Positions 1 through 8,928 of a DNA stretch of 64,000 bases are shown one piece after another. Each line of letters opens with the position of its first letter. Position 1 is the stretch's first letter. This DNA is from Streptomyces sp. TP-A0356 (lineage in GTDB: Bacteria > Actinomycetota > Actinomycetes > Streptomycetales > Streptomycetaceae). The stretch spans positions 124,001 through 188,000 of the forward strand of contig NZ_BBZJ01000016.1 in NCBI RefSeq assembly GCF_001417775.1, written 5' to 3'. The translations under genes were made by a program, and so were the position numbers. The notes beneath the pieces are model-generated. The model worked only from the letters and a program-made list of their open reading frames with translations, was not told the origin of the DNA and made no database searches.

Positions 1-924
1 CCAGATCCGGCCGTCGTTGCGCAGCGACTCGCTCATCAGGGTGAGCTTGGACTGGTGGTCGCCGGTGCGCGGGATGCAGGTGGGGTGGATCTGGGTGAAG
101 CAGGGGTTGGCGAAGTACGCGCCGCGCCGGTGCGCCCGCCAGATCGCGGTGGCGTTGGAGTTCATGGCGTTCGTCGACAGATAGAAGACGTTGCCGTAAC
201 CGCCGCTGGCGAGGACGACGGCGTCCGCGAAGTACGTGTCGATCCGGCCGGTGACCAGGTCGCGGGCGACGATGCCGCGGGCCCGGCCGTCGATGACGAT
301 CACGTCGAGCATCTCGGTGCGCGGGTGCATCTCCACGTTGCCCGCGGCGATCTGCCGTGAGAGCGCCTGGTAGGCGCCGAGGAGGAGCTGCTGGCCCGTC
401 TGGCCGCGGGCGTAGAAGGTGCGGGAGACCTGGACGCCGCCGAAGGAGCGGGTGTCGAGCAGGCCGCCGTACTCGCGGGCGAAGGGCACGCCCTGTGCCA
501 CGCACTGGTCGATGATCTCGACGGAGATCTGGGCGAGGCGGTGGACGTTGGACTCGCGGGCCCGGAAGTCACCGCCCTTGACGGTGTCGTAGAAGAGGCG
601 GTGGATCGAGTCGCCGTCGTTGCGGTAGTTCTTCGCGGCGTTGATGCCGCCCTGCGCGGCGATCGAGTGGGCGCGACGCGGGGAGTCCTGGTAGCAGAAC
701 TGGACGACGTGGTAGCCCTGTTCGGCGAGCGTGGCACCCGCGGAGCCGCCGGCGAGTCCGGTGCCGACGACGATCACCGTGTGCTTGCGCCGGTTGGCCG
801 GGTTGACCAGCTTGGCCTCGAAGCGGCGCTTGTCCCAGCGCTCGTTGATCGGGCCGGACGGGGCCTTGGTGTCGAGGACCGGCTCGCCGGTCGTGTAGTC
901 CGTGTACTCAGAGGTAGCAGTCAT
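1..924 (-). CDS. sdhA: Succinate dehydrogenase / fumarate reductase flavoprotein subunit (N-terminal part)
   Basis: The first 308 codons of a flavoprotein subunit are visible; the rest runs off the left edge. The translation has an N-terminal FAD-binding motif ([17 protein letters not shown], about residues 44-60), the histidine region for covalent FAD ([15 protein letters not shown]) and the substrate-domain stretch around FTQIHPT. It oxidises succinate to fumarate at the cytoplasmic face of the membrane, anchored by the cytochrome b subunit encoded just upstream. Its ATG at 924 lies one base past the sdhC stop, so the two are one transcription unit. The iron-sulfur gene sdhB is expected beyond the left edge, but I cannot see it. 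Confidence 0.95.
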   Translation of the reverse strand, partial: MTATSEYTDYTTGEPVLDTKAPSGPINERWDKRRFEAKLVNPANRRKHTVIVVGTGLAGGSAGATLAEQGYHVVQFCYQDSPRRAHSIAAQGGINAAKNYRNDGDSIHRLFYDTVKGGDFRARESNVHRLAQISVEIIDQCVAQGVPFAREYGGLLDTRSFGGVQVSRTFYARGQTGQQLLLGAYQALSRQIAAGNVEMHPRTEMLDVIVIDGRARGIVARDLVTGRIDTYFADAVVLASGGYGNVFYLSTNAMNSNATAIWRAHRRGAYFANPCFTQIHPTCIPRTGDHQSKLTLMSESLRNDGRIW

Positions 925-925
925 C

Positions 926-1633
926 TCAGCTCACCACTCCGGTCATGACACCCACGGGCACGGCGATGAATCCGGCCGTGAGCAGCAGCGCGAGGACATT
1001 GGCAATGGTCTTCAGGGCGCGGTCGCGGGTGCGGCTGCCGACGCCGAGGGTCTGGGCGGCGCTCCAGAAGCCGTGCCGGACGTGCAGGCCGAGGGCGAGC
1101 ATCGCGACGATGTAGATGACGTTGCCGTACCAGGTGGAGAAGGTGTCGATGACGTTCTGGTACGGGTGGCCCTCCTGGAAGCCTCCGGAGTGCACGGTGC
1201 CGGTGGTCAGGTCGAGGATGTGCCAGACGATGAACAGGCCGAGGATGATCCCGCCCCAGCGCATGGTGCGGGTGGCGTAGCTCGCCCGGGGCTTCTTGTG
1301 CACGTACTTGCTGGGGCGCGCCTTGATGTCGCGGCGGCTGAGCTGGTACGCGGACACGGCGTGGGCGACGACGGCGACGACCAGCACGACGCGGATCAGC
1401 CAGAGCGTCCACTCGTAGTGCATGAAGGGTTCGCCGACGGTGCGCAGCCAGTGGGCGTAGTGGTTGAACTCGCCCGCCCCGAAGTAGATCTTGAGGTTCC
1501 CGATCATGTGGGCGACCAGGTAGAGCAGCATGATCAGGCCGCTGACCGCCATCACTGTCTTCTTGCCGACGGTGCTGTCCCACGCGGTGCGCGCCATGGA
1601 CGGCCGTCGGTCCGTCCGCGTTGCCAGAGCCAT
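926..1633 (-). CDS. sdhC: Succinate dehydrogenase cytochrome b subunit (b558 family)
   Basis: A 235-residue integral membrane protein with about five hydrophobic helices, for instance around residues 28-45, 76-96, 128-146, 170-186 and 211-231, with conserved histidines in and near them ([32 protein letters not shown]) suited to ligating heme b. It is the single large anchor of the B-type succinate dehydrogenase/fumarate reductase complex and passes electrons to menaquinone. It starts the operon sdhC-sdhA and is divergent from a LysR regulator 84 bp away. The start ATG at 1633 gives [10 protein letters not shown]; a second Met at residue 13 is possible. Confidence 0.93.
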   Translation of the reverse strand: MALATRTDRRPSMARTAWDSTVGKKTVMAVSGLIMLLYLVAHMIGNLKIYFGAGEFNHYAHWLRTVGEPFMHYEWTLWLIRVVLVVAVVAHAVSAYQLSRRDIKARPSKYVHKKPRASYATRTMRWGGIILGLFIVWHILDLTTGTVHSGGFQEGHPYQNVIDTFSTWYGNVIYIVAMLALGLHVRHGFWSAAQTLGVGSRTRDRALKTIANVLALLLTAGFIAVPVGVMTGVVS

Positions 1634-1693
1634 GTCTCAGAACGCTAGGGCGGAAGGTCCCCATCGGTCCAAGACATGGTCCGGCTCGTTTCG

Positions 1694-1708
1694 ATAGACA
1701 GACCCTAT
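1694..1708. promoter_or_regulatory. LysR-type box between sdhC and the LysR gene
   Basis: ATAG-N7-CTAT is a perfect inverted repeat that contains the T-N11-A core typical of LysR-type binding sites. It sits 9 bp before the chosen LysR start and about 60 bp upstream of sdhC, so one site could serve both autoregulation and sdh control. Binding is inferred from pattern and position only. Confidence 0.6.
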
Positions 1709-1717
1709 GGTGGTGGT

Positions 1718-2602
1718 ATGCAGTTCCAGCAGCTCCAGTACTTCGTGGCGGTGGCCGAGACCCGGCACTTCACCCGGGCCGCCGATCTGGTCCATGTCGC
1801 CCAGCCGTCGCTGTCGCAGCAGATCAAGGCGCTGGAGCGGGAGCTCGGGGCGGATCTGTTCCTGCGGGCGCGCGGCAACATCACGCTGACGGACGCGGGC
1901 GAGGCGCTGCTGCCGCTGGCCCGCCGCATCCTCGCCGACGCGGACACGGCCCGGCACGAGGTGCAGGAGCTGGTACAGCTGCGCAGCGGCCGGGTGCGGC
2001 TCGGGGCGACGCCGAGCCTGTGCACGGGTCTGCTGCCGGACGTGCTGCGCGCCTTCCACGACCGCTATCCCGGGATCCGGTTGCTGATCGAGGAGGGGGG
2101 CTCGCACGATCTCGTACGGGAACTGGCGCGCGGTGCCCTCGACCTCGCCCTGGTCGTCCTCCCCCTGCCCACCCCGTCCCCCGCGCTGACCACGGTCGAG
2201 CTGCTGCGCGAAGACCTGGTGGTGGTGTCCTCGCCCGACGCGCCGAGACCCGGCGGGGGCCGTCGCACGGTCCGTGTCGCGGATCTGGAGGGCGAACGTC
2301 TTGTGATGTTCCGCCACGGCTACGACCTGCGGGAACTGACCGTGGCGGCGTGCCGCGCCGAGGGCTTCGAGCCGGACTTCGCGGTGGAGGGCGGCGAGAT
2401 GGACGCGGTCCTTGGTTTCGTACGGGCGGGGCTGGGCGTCGCCGTCGTCCCGCGCATGGTCGCGACCCGGTCCGGACGCGGCCTGCGGGTGACCCCGCTG
2501 GCCCGGCCCGGGCTGCATCGCACGATCGCGCTGGCCCACCGCAGCGATGTGGCGCCGCCGCGGGCGGCGCGGGAACTGCAGCGGATGCTGCTGGAGCGGT
2601 GA
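1718..2602 (+). CDS. LysR-family transcriptional regulator next to sdh
   Basis: A 294-residue LysR-type regulator. The N-terminal winged helix-turn-helix (MQFQQLQYFVAVAE, then TRAADLVHVAQPSLSQQIKALE, about residues 1-60) is followed by a substrate-binding co-inducer domain (about 85-290). I start it at ATG 1718 because the family begins with this phrase; a start 14 codons earlier would run through the LysR box. Divergent orientation to sdhCA suggests it controls succinate dehydrogenase, which is inference. The effector is unknown. Confidence 0.9.
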   Translation: MQFQQLQYFVAVAETRHFTRAADLVHVAQPSLSQQIKALERELGADLFLRARGNITLTDAGEALLPLARRILADADTARHEVQELVQLRSGRVRLGATPSLCTGLLPDVLRAFHDRYPGIRLLIEEGGSHDLVRELARGALDLALVVLPLPTPSPALTTVELLREDLVVVSSPDAPRPGGGRRTVRVADLEGERLVMFRHGYDLRELTVAACRAEGFEPDFAVEGGEMDAVLGFVRAGLGVAVVPRMVATRSGRGLRVTPLARPGLHRTIALAHRSDVAPPRAARELQRMLLER

Positions 2603-2756
2603 GCGGACGGGGCACTCGTCGGGGACGCCCGCAGCCGCCGCACCCTCAGGGCTGGATGACGAGACGTTCGATCGGACCGTCCCGGCGGGGGAACCGGTGA
2701 CGCAGGTCGACGCTGCCGCCCGGGAAGTCGCGCGCGCGGCAGGGTGCCGGGTGGGG

Positions 2757-4904
2757 TCAGCCCGTAGCGTCCACCAGGGCCAGTTCGTGCAGCCGCTCCG
2801 GCGGGCCCGGGCGGGCGTAGTACCAGCCCTGGGCCGTGTCGCAGCCCATCATCCGCAACTGCTCCGCCTGGGCGCTGGTCTCCACGCCCTCGACCGTGAC
2901 CGCCAGGTCCAGGCTGTGGGCGAGGGATACGATCCCTTCGACGATCTTGAGATCGACGGGGTCCGCCGGATACTGCTGCATGCTCTGGGTGAAGGAGCGG
3001 TCCAGCTTGAGGATCCGCACGGGCAGGCGCCGCAGGTTGGCGAGGTTGGAGTAGCCCGTGCCGAAGTCGTCGAGGGCGATGTCCACCCCCATCTCGGCCA
3101 GCCGGCGCAACGGCTTGAGCAGGTCGTCGTCCGCGCCGATGAGCGCGGACTCGGTGACCTCCAGGCAGAGCGCATCCGGTTCGAGTCCGGCCTGCTCCAG
3201 GATGTCGACGGTGTCGGAGACCAGCCCGGGATGGGTGAGCTGGCACGGTGACAGGTTGACGTTGATGCGCAGCGGGCCCGTCCGCTCGTGCCTCTCCTGC
3301 CACGCACGGGCCTGCCGTACCGCCTCCCCCAGCACCCAGCGGCCCAGCGGCACGATCAGTCCGGTGCGTTCGGCGAGCGGGATGAAACGGTCGGGGCCGA
3401 GCACACCGTGCTGCGGATGCAGCCAGCGCACCAGGGCCTCGGCGCCGTGCACCGTGCCGTCACCGAGGTGCACCAGTGGCTGGTACTCGATGAAGAACTC
3501 CCCCCGGTCCAGGGCCGTGGGCAGTGCCGTGGTCAGCCCGTGCCGGGTGATGGCGCGGGCGTCGGCCTCGGGGTCCGCGAGCTCGAAACGGTTGCCTCCC
3601 GCGGACTTGGCCCGGTACATGGTGATGTCGGCGCTGCGCAGCACCTCCGCCGGGCCGCGCTCCCCCACCGGCCCCTCGACGATGCCGATGCTGCCGCGCA
3701 CGGTCAGCTCGCGCCCGTCGATGCTGATCGGCGTGACCAGCGCGTTCATGATGCGTCCGGCGAGCTCGTCGACCCCGCGTTCGGTGTCGGGCCCGGTGGT
3801 CAGCGCCACGAACTCGTCCCCGCCCAGGCGCGCGACCATCTCGCCGGGCGCGGTCGCGCAGCTCTGCAAACGGTCGGCGACCTCGACGAGCAGCCGGTCC
3901 CCAGCCGCGTGCCCGAGGCTGTCGTTGATGGTCTTGAAGCCGTCGAGGTCGAGATAGCACAGACCGAACCGCTGGCCCTCGCCCGCCGCCAGTGCCTTCT
4001 CCAGGCGCTCGAAGAAGAGGGTGCGGTTGGGCAGTCCGGTCAGCGCGTCGTGCGTGGCCTCGTAACGCAGCCGGAGGTTGAGCAGGCGCCGCTCGGTGGT
4101 GTCCTCCATCAGCGCGAGCTGGTACTGGGGACGCCCGTCCGCGTCCCGCAGCAGCGACACGGTGAGGTTGGTCCACAGGACCGTTCCGTCGGGCCGGCAG
4201 AAGGCCTTCTCCACGTGGTAGTGGTCGCGCTCGCCGCGGACGAGTTCGTCGTACAGGCGCCAGACCTGCGGCGCGTCGTCGGGATGGGTCCACGCGGCGA
4301 CGTTGCGGCCGCGCACCAGGTTCTCCGAGCCGCCGAACATCCGCAGCAGCGCGCCGTTGACCTGGAGGACGTTGCCGTCGAGGTCCGCGATGCCGATGCC
4401 TATGGCCGCGCCCTCGAAGACCGCGCGGAAGCGGGCCTCGCTGGAGTGCAGGGCCTGCGCCACCGCACTCTGGGCGGTGAGGGCGGCCTGGGAGATGGCC
4501 TCCTGCTCGGCGAGCGTGCGTTCCCGCAGTTCTCCGGCGTACCCGGCGGCCATGGCGTGCTGCAGCCGCGATGAGCGGGTGCGCAGCGCCTCCTGCGCGT
4601 CGGCGGAGGCCTCCGGGTCGCCGCAGTAGAGCACCAGGTAGGCGTCGACACAGTCGAGCGTACGGCTGAGGGCCTCCGGGTCGGTGCAGTGCGCCTCGAC
4701 GAGCGCGGCGCCGATCCCCCTGGCCACCCCCGCGTCGAACGTCCTGGACCGCAGCGCGTCACTCAGCCGCCGGGCCAGCGGCAGCAGTCGTTCCTCCAAC
4801 TCCGGCCGGGTCAGCCACGTGGAAGTCACCGGGAAGACCGCCCGGCTCCAGATCGTGGCGAACCTGCGCAGTCTGTCCTCCGGTCCCCCCGGCTCCGCGG
4901 TCAC
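2757..4904 (-). CDS. rmdA: PAS-GGDEF-EAL cyclic-di-GMP turnover protein (RmdA-like)
   Basis: A 715-residue soluble protein with an N-terminal helical region (about 1-150), a PAS/PAC sensor (about 155-275), a GGDEF cyclase domain (DALTGLPNR at about 286, intact GGDEF at about 361-365) and an EAL phosphodiesterase domain (intact EAL at about 488-490, DDFGTGYS near 595). Both active motifs are present, so it could make and break c-di-GMP; in Streptomyces RmdA works mainly as a phosphodiesterase that affects development. I see no RxxD inhibitory site at the usual place before GGDEF. The GTG start at 4904 overlaps the methyltransferase stop (GTGA), implying translational coupling. Order and architecture match what I recall of S. 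coelicolor RmdA (SCO0928). Confidence 0.88.
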   Translation of the reverse strand: MTAEPGGPEDRLRRFATIWSRAVFPVTSTWLTRPELEERLLPLARRLSDALRSRTFDAGVARGIGAALVEAHCTDPEALSRTLDCVDAYLVLYCGDPEASADAQEALRTRSSRLQHAMAAGYAGELRERTLAEQEAISQAALTAQSAVAQALHSSEARFRAVFEGAAIGIGIADLDGNVLQVNGALLRMFGGSENLVRGRNVAAWTHPDDAPQVWRLYDELVRGERDHYHVEKAFCRPDGTVLWTNLTVSLLRDADGRPQYQLALMEDTTERRLLNLRLRYEATHDALTGLPNRTLFFERLEKALAAGEGQRFGLCYLDLDGFKTINDSLGHAAGDRLLVEVADRLQSCATAPGEMVARLGGDEFVALTTGPDTERGVDELAGRIMNALVTPISIDGRELTVRGSIGIVEGPVGERGPAEVLRSADITMYRAKSAGGNRFELADPEADARAITRHGLTTALPTALDRGEFFIEYQPLVHLGDGTVHGAEALVRWLHPQHGVLGPDRFIPLAERTGLIVPLGRWVLGEAVRQARAWQERHERTGPLRINVNLSPCQLTHPGLVSDTVDILEQAGLEPDALCLEVTESALIGADDDLLKPLRRLAEMGVDIALDDFGTGYSNLANLRRLPVRILKLDRSFTQSMQQYPADPVDLKIVEGIVSLAHSLDLAVTVEGVETSAQAEQLRMMGCDTAQGWYYARPGPPERLHELALVDATG

Positions 4905-5713
4905 GCCGAGCGCCCCACGCCGGCGAACCCCGAGAAGGAATACGGATCCTCGTCCTCGGGTGCCGTGTCGGGCCGCCACTTCGGCATCGGCACCAGTCCG
5001 GGTTCCACCATGTCGTACCCCTCGAAGAACCGCGCGATCTCGTCGCGCGAGCGCATGATCAGCGGATTGCGGATGTCCTTGTACACGTCGACCGCGCCCT
5101 CGGACCGCTCCTGGGGGAGCGGGATTCCCTCGTACGAGGCGTGCGTGAGGACGAGCAGGCTGCCCGGCGCGAGCGCGCCGCGCAGCTCGGCCACCGCACC
5201 GTACGGGTCGTCCGTGTCCTCCACGAAGTGCAGTATGGCAACGAGGAGGAGCGCGACCGGCCGGTTCAGGTCGATCAGCCGCTCGATCTGAGGGCTCGCC
5301 AGGATGTCCTGGGGCTTGCGGAGATCCGCCGCGACGACGTCCGCGTGGTCGTTGCCCTCAAGGACGGCCTTGCTGTGCGCGACCGCCACCGGGTCGTGGT
5401 CGACGTACACCACACGCGCGCCCGAATGCGCCTGTCGAGCCACTTCGTGGACGTTGCCGAAGGTCGGGATGCCGGAGCCGACGTCGAGGAACTGGGTGAT
5501 GCCCTCCTCGACGGCGAAACGCACCGCGCGGCGCATGAACGCCCGGTTCGCCTGCATGATCTTGGGAAGCCCCGGCATGAACTCCATCGCCTTGCGCGCC
5601 GCTTCCCGGTCGACCTCGAAGTTGTGCGACCCGCCCAGGTAGAAGTCGTACATACGGGACACGCTCGGTACGGAGATGTCGATGCTCCGTGGAGCCCAGG
5701 CGGGACGCTCCAT
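4901..5713 (-). CDS. DUF574-type SAM-dependent methyltransferase
   Basis: A 270-residue protein of the Streptomyces DUF574 (Methyltransf_19) family. It has the family opening (SVSRMYDFYLGGSHNFEVDR), a SAM-binding glycine motif (FLDVGSGIPT), the acidic ribose-contact strand (VVYVDHDPVAVAH) and the conserved HFVED segment. The substrate of the family is unknown. ATG 5713 has a GGAGAG ribosome site directly before it; a TTG four codons upstream also opens the frame but has no better signal. Its stop overlaps the rmdA start by four bases, tying the two proteins together. Confidence 0.88.
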   Translation of the reverse strand: MERPAWAPRSIDISVPSVSRMYDFYLGGSHNFEVDREAARKAMEFMPGLPKIMQANRAFMRRAVRFAVEEGITQFLDVGSGIPTFGNVHEVARQAHSGARVVYVDHDPVAVAHSKAVLEGNDHADVVAADLRKPQDILASPQIERLIDLNRPVALLLVAILHFVEDTDDPYGAVAELRGALAPGSLLVLTHASYEGIPLPQERSEGAVDVYKDIRNPLIMRSRDEIARFFEGYDMVEPGLVPMPKWRPDTAPEDEDPYSFSGFAGVGRSA

Positions 5714-6129
5714 GTAGCTCTCCAAGACGTAGGCGGCGGTGTGGGCGATCCGGTGTTCGAGCTGAGGCTACTGATCGTCCGCCAACAGGGCGAGTAAAAA
5801 CGGAAATTGACCGTCCGTTCCGGTCACTGCCAGCGGCACGTGCCGGGTCGCCGCCGCCGGGGGAGCCTTCGGCCGGTCGGCGACTGCGGGTCGTTCGCGG
5901 CTGGTCGCGCGCACGCGGCGGAGCCGCGGCATGCCTCGGGCCCGCGGCCCCCTTCGGGGTGACTTCGCCTCGGCCCACGCCAAAGCGGTCCGCCCTCTCC
6001 GTGCGGCGCGGAGAGGGCGGACCTGATCGTGCACCCTTGTGTCCCGTTCGTTCCGGCTTCTGCGTCCACTCCCTTCCGCGCTCCGTGGCCGACTGGACGA
6101 GGCGAGCGATCGCCCCTGGGAGGTGATCT
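5714..6129. other. Intergenic region between methyltransferase and lipoprotein genes
   Basis: About 415 bp with no convincing gene. The part next to the methyltransferase (about 5760-5820) is locally AT-rich and probably holds its promoter, though I could not fix -10/-35 elements. The part next to the lipoprotein gene carries a strong hairpin (5987-6023). Short GC-rich palindromic stretches between them (about 5880-5970) look like ordinary Streptomyces intergenic sequence. Confidence 0.6.
5987..6023 (-). terminator. Perfect 15-bp hairpin behind the lipoprotein gene
   Basis: GGTCCGCCCTCTCCG (5987-6001) and its exact reverse complement (6009-6023) flank a 7-nt loop. It lies about 105 bp past the lipoprotein stop. 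It has no U-tract, as is usual for Streptomyces terminators. Confidence 0.75.
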
Positions 6130-7083
6130 CTACTTGGGCGCGCCGACCGGCTTCCCCTCGGGCGAAACGGCGTACCAGGTTCCGCCCACGCCCTGACCGT
6201 TGGTGTCTCCGGGGGCCTTGTCGCCGGAGAAGGTGTAGATGGGCCAGCAGTTGACGGTCATCTGCTGGGCGCCGTCCGGGCGGGTGAAGCCCATGAGGCC
6301 CTTCTTCTTGACGCCCTTGGTGTTGTCGGGCGAGACCGGCGCGACGACGGGCCACTTCTGCAGGCAGGCGCCGATGCAGGCCGACTTGGGAGTGGGCCAG
6401 GCCTGGTCCTTGAGGAAGCGGTAGACCGTCATGCCGTTCTTGTCGACGACGATCGGGCCGAGCTTGGGGTCGTTGCGGACCGAGAGACCGGGCAGCGAGG
6501 TGGCGCCGGCCTTCTTCCCGGTGGGCGCCGTCGCGAACCAGGTGCCCTTCACGCCCTGGCCGTTGGTCTCACCGGCCTTGGTGTCCTTGGCGAAGCGGTA
6601 CATCGGCCAGCCGGCGATGGTCAGCTGCTTGCTGCCGTCGGCGCGCGTGACCTCGCCCAGCAGGGACTTGTCGATACCGGAGGCGACCGAGGCGCCCTCG
6701 GCGGGAACCGGCGGCCAGGCCTTCGCGCAGTCGCCGTCACAGGTGGCCTTGGGCGGTTCGGCCGTGTCCTGGTCGAAGCGGTAGAGGGTGAACCCGGCGC
6801 CGTCGGTGACGATCTTGCCGAGCTTCGCGTTGTCGGCGACGGCCAGCTGACCCGCCGCCTGCCCACCCGCGGAGGCCGAGGCGCTCGGCGCGGTGGTGGA
6901 GTCGGCGCCGTAGCCGTTCCCGGGAGTGGTGGAGATCGAGCCGTAACCGCCCGCGGCAGCGGTGGCGCCAACGTTCTGGCTACCGGTCGACTGCGTGCCG
7001 CTCTCCTGACCGCACGCCGTCGTGAGCGCCAGCACGGCCGCAGCTGTCGCCACGAGGGAGGCGCTCCGCCAGGATGTCTTCAT
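6130..7083 (-). CDS. Secreted lipoprotein with paired repeat domains (COG4315 / Lipoprotein_15 type)
   Basis: A 317-residue lipoprotein. A signal peptide ends in a lipobox with Cys24 (ALTTAC), followed by a Gly/Ser/Thr-rich spacer (about 25-85) and two copies of the secreted-repeat fold. Each copy shows LGKIVTD- or LGPIVVD-like openings, a GxTLYRF/GMTVYRF strand, paired cysteines (CDGDCAKAWPP, CIGACLQKWPV) and an NGQGVKGTWF/NGQGVGGTWY element. The biochemical role is unknown; the paired Cys suggest redox or metal chemistry outside the membrane. ATG 7083 is chosen because it starts the signal peptide and follows a GGGAG site. Confidence 0.9.
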   Translation of the reverse strand: MKTSWRSASLVATAAAVLALTTACGQESGTQSTGSQNVGATAAAGGYGSISTTPGNGYGADSTTAPSASASAGGQAAGQLAVADNAKLGKIVTDGAGFTLYRFDQDTAEPPKATCDGDCAKAWPPVPAEGASVASGIDKSLLGEVTRADGSKQLTIAGWPMYRFAKDTKAGETNGQGVKGTWFATAPTGKKAGATSLPGLSVRNDPKLGPIVVDKNGMTVYRFLKDQAWPTPKSACIGACLQKWPVVAPVSPDNTKGVKKKGLMGFTRPDGAQQMTVNCWPIYTFSGDKAPGDTNGQGVGGTWYAVSPEGKPVGAPK

Positions 7084-7158
7084 CTCAACTCCCGCTGTTA
7101 GCTTGGGTGTTGCAGCGTCCTCTGAGCGCCGCTTGTGCCATTGGGTACGCGCGGAGGT

Positions 7159-7179
7159 GCCCGATGTGTTCAATCGGGC
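7159..7179. promoter_or_regulatory. 7-bp inverted repeat upstream of the lipoprotein gene
   Basis: GCCCGAT and ATCGGGC separated by 7 bases, about 75 bp upstream of the lipoprotein start and next to an AT-rich run (about 7181-7193). It could be an operator. The roughly 280-bp divergent gap (7084-7364) contains nothing else I can support. Confidence 0.35.
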
Positions 7180-7364
7180 CGCATATTTCTTTCCGGATCC
7201 TGTGACGCATCTCGGCCACCCGCCCGGCGGATTCGGCACTCCCTCGCGCAGATGTACCCAACTCACAGCGGTCCGGGCACAGTCGGCCAAACCATCCGAA
7301 GGCGGATCTCCCTCCTTCGGGGCAATTCGCCGGAGCCCGCGCGTGCACGGGTGCGGACAAGCTC

Positions 7365-7952
7365 ATGATCTCGGTCGTGCATCGACCCGAACGGACCCGA
7401 TCCACCCTGGCCACATGGGGTTTGGCCGTGGTGGCGCTGGTATGGATCCTCGTGGGCACCCCCGCCCCGGCGGCGAGGGCCGACGCGTGCGCGTACGCCT
7501 CGACCGGCCCGGACGGCACGGCGGCGGTGGCGGTCGCGGGCGGCGACCACTGGCCCATTCCGCCGTGCCCGTCACCGAGCCCGCCCCCGACTCCGGCGCC
7601 CACCCCCACGCCCAAGCCGCCGCCCGAGCCGCCGCCCGCCCCCAAGCCGCCGCCCGCACCGCAACCGACACCGAAGCCCGTGCCACCGCCCCCACCACCG
7701 CACACTCCGGCACCGCGCCCCCGGCCGGCGCCGAAACCGGTCGTCGCCCCCACCCCCACGCCGATCCCCACGCCGACCCCGACACCCTCGCCCAAGCCGA
7801 GCCCGCGCCCCTCGGCGCGTCCGGTGCACTATCCGCCGTACCACCCGGTGTCCCACCCACGGCCACCGCACGACGGCCCCTCACCGCTCACGTTCACCCT
7901 GCTCATCGCCGCACCAGCGGTGTTCGCCGTCGCCGCGATGCGTCCGCGCTGA
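7365..7952 (+). CDS. Secreted proline-rich protein with C-terminal membrane anchor
   Basis: A 195-residue protein with a long signal peptide (hydrophobic about 15-33, cleavage likely after APAARA), a short Cys-containing segment (ADACAYAS ... PIPPCP), a Pro/Lys/Thr-rich rod of about 90 residues (PTPTPKPPPEPPPAP and similar) and a final hydrophobic helix (LTFTLLIAAPAVFAVAAM) before a short basic tail. This is the layout of a wall-spanning surface protein. It has no enzyme signature. The start is uncertain: ATG 7365 or GTG 7377. It heads a four-gene row leading to a sortase. Confidence 0.75.
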   Translation: MISVVHRPERTRSTLATWGLAVVALVWILVGTPAPAARADACAYASTGPDGTAAVAVAGGDHWPIPPCPSPSPPPTPAPTPTPKPPPEPPPAPKPPPAPQPTPKPVPPPPPPHTPAPRPRPAPKPVVAPTPTPIPTPTPTPSPKPSPRPSARPVHYPPYHPVSHPRPPHDGPSPLTFTLLIAAPAVFAVAAMRPR

Positions 7953-7968
7953 TCTCTGGAGGCACCTC

Positions 7969-8733
7969 TTGTCGGAATGGCTTGTTCTCGCCCTCGCCAT
8001 GGCGGCCGCCTGCGCCGTCGTGATCGTGGTGACCCTCGTACGGCAGCGGACGGCCGCCGTGGACGACGATCCCTCCGAGACTCCGGACGTGATCGAGTAC
8101 ATGACGATGTGGATCGGCGTGGTGTACGCCATCGTGCTGGGCCTGGCCATCGCCGGTGTCTGGGAGGCCCGCAGCGCCGCCCAGGACCACGTGCGGACCG
8201 AGGCGCAGGCGCTGCACGAGATCTCGGAGCGGGTACGCGTCTATCCGGCGGACGTCCGCGACCGCATCCGCGCCGACGTCAACGCCTACGTCGGCCACGT
8301 CGTCAGCACCGAGTGGAAGACCATGACCCACCACGGCGAGGTGACCGCCCGCGGCGGAGAGCTGCTCCAGCGGATCCGTCAGGACGTCTCCGACTACCAG
8401 CCGAGGACGGACTTCCAGGCACAGTCGTACCAGCCGCTCATCGACCAGGTGAGCGCGGCGGACGCGGCGCGGGCCGCCCGCTCCGACTCGACGGGGTCGA
8501 CCATGCCGCCGGTGGTGTGGTTCGGGCTGATCGCGGGAGCGGTGGTCACCATCGGCATGGTGTTCGCGCTGCAGATCCGGCGCACGGCCCGCGAGCTGAT
8601 CCTGGCCGGACTCTTCTCCGCACTGATCGCCTTCCTGCTCTTCCTGATCTGGGACTTCGACGCGCCCTACAGCCGGGGCGTCACGGCCTCCTCGGAGCCG
8701 TTCCTGACGCTGTTCCCCTATCTGCGCGGCTGA
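7969..8733 (+). CDS. DUF4239 (bestrophin-like) membrane protein
   Basis: A 254-residue membrane protein of the DUF4239 family: helices at about 2-22 and 45-64, an extended cytoplasmic or lumenal middle (about 65-180), then two more helices at about 185-204 and 212-230. The phrase YAIVLGLAIAGVWEAR is typical of this family. Function is unknown; a bestrophin-like channel fold has been proposed for the family. The TTG start at 7969 is supported by GGAGG six bases upstream, 16 bp after the proline-rich gene, so the two are probably co-transcribed. Confidence 0.85.
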   Translation: MSEWLVLALAMAAACAVVIVVTLVRQRTAAVDDDPSETPDVIEYMTMWIGVVYAIVLGLAIAGVWEARSAAQDHVRTEAQALHEISERVRVYPADVRDRIRADVNAYVGHVVSTEWKTMTHHGEVTARGGELLQRIRQDVSDYQPRTDFQAQSYQPLIDQVSAADAARAARSDSTGSTMPPVVWFGLIAGAVVTIGMVFALQIRRTARELILAGLFSALIAFLLFLIWDFDAPYSRGVTASSEPFLTLFPYLRG

Positions 8734-8928
8734 GGGTCCACGGTCCGGACGTCGGGGGACGGATGCCGCTCACACCCGTCCCCTGTTCGGCCCACGCATG
8801 TGCCCCGATCGCGCGACTGCGATCGCGCCCGCATATCCGCCTTCTTTACATTTCGGTCATCGAGGTGCATTTCTAGCGCAGGCGGAAACGGTCCGCAGCA
8901 AGGCTCCTCGGGGACCTGGAGGCTCTTC

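Noticed and set aside
2320..3303. Long open frame antisense across the LysR and rmdA 3' ends
   Set aside because: It is low-complexity Arg/Pro/Ala-rich translation, the usual antisense artefact in high-GC DNA, and two well-supported genes cover it.
5880..5970. GC-rich palindromic stretch as an RNA gene
   Set aside because: Only short interrupted stems are visible; nothing resembles a tRNA or known riboswitch.
7143..7148. GGGTAC as a sigma-B -10 element before the proline-rich gene
   Set aside because: No GNNT lies 14-16 bp upstream and the gene start is over 200 bp away.
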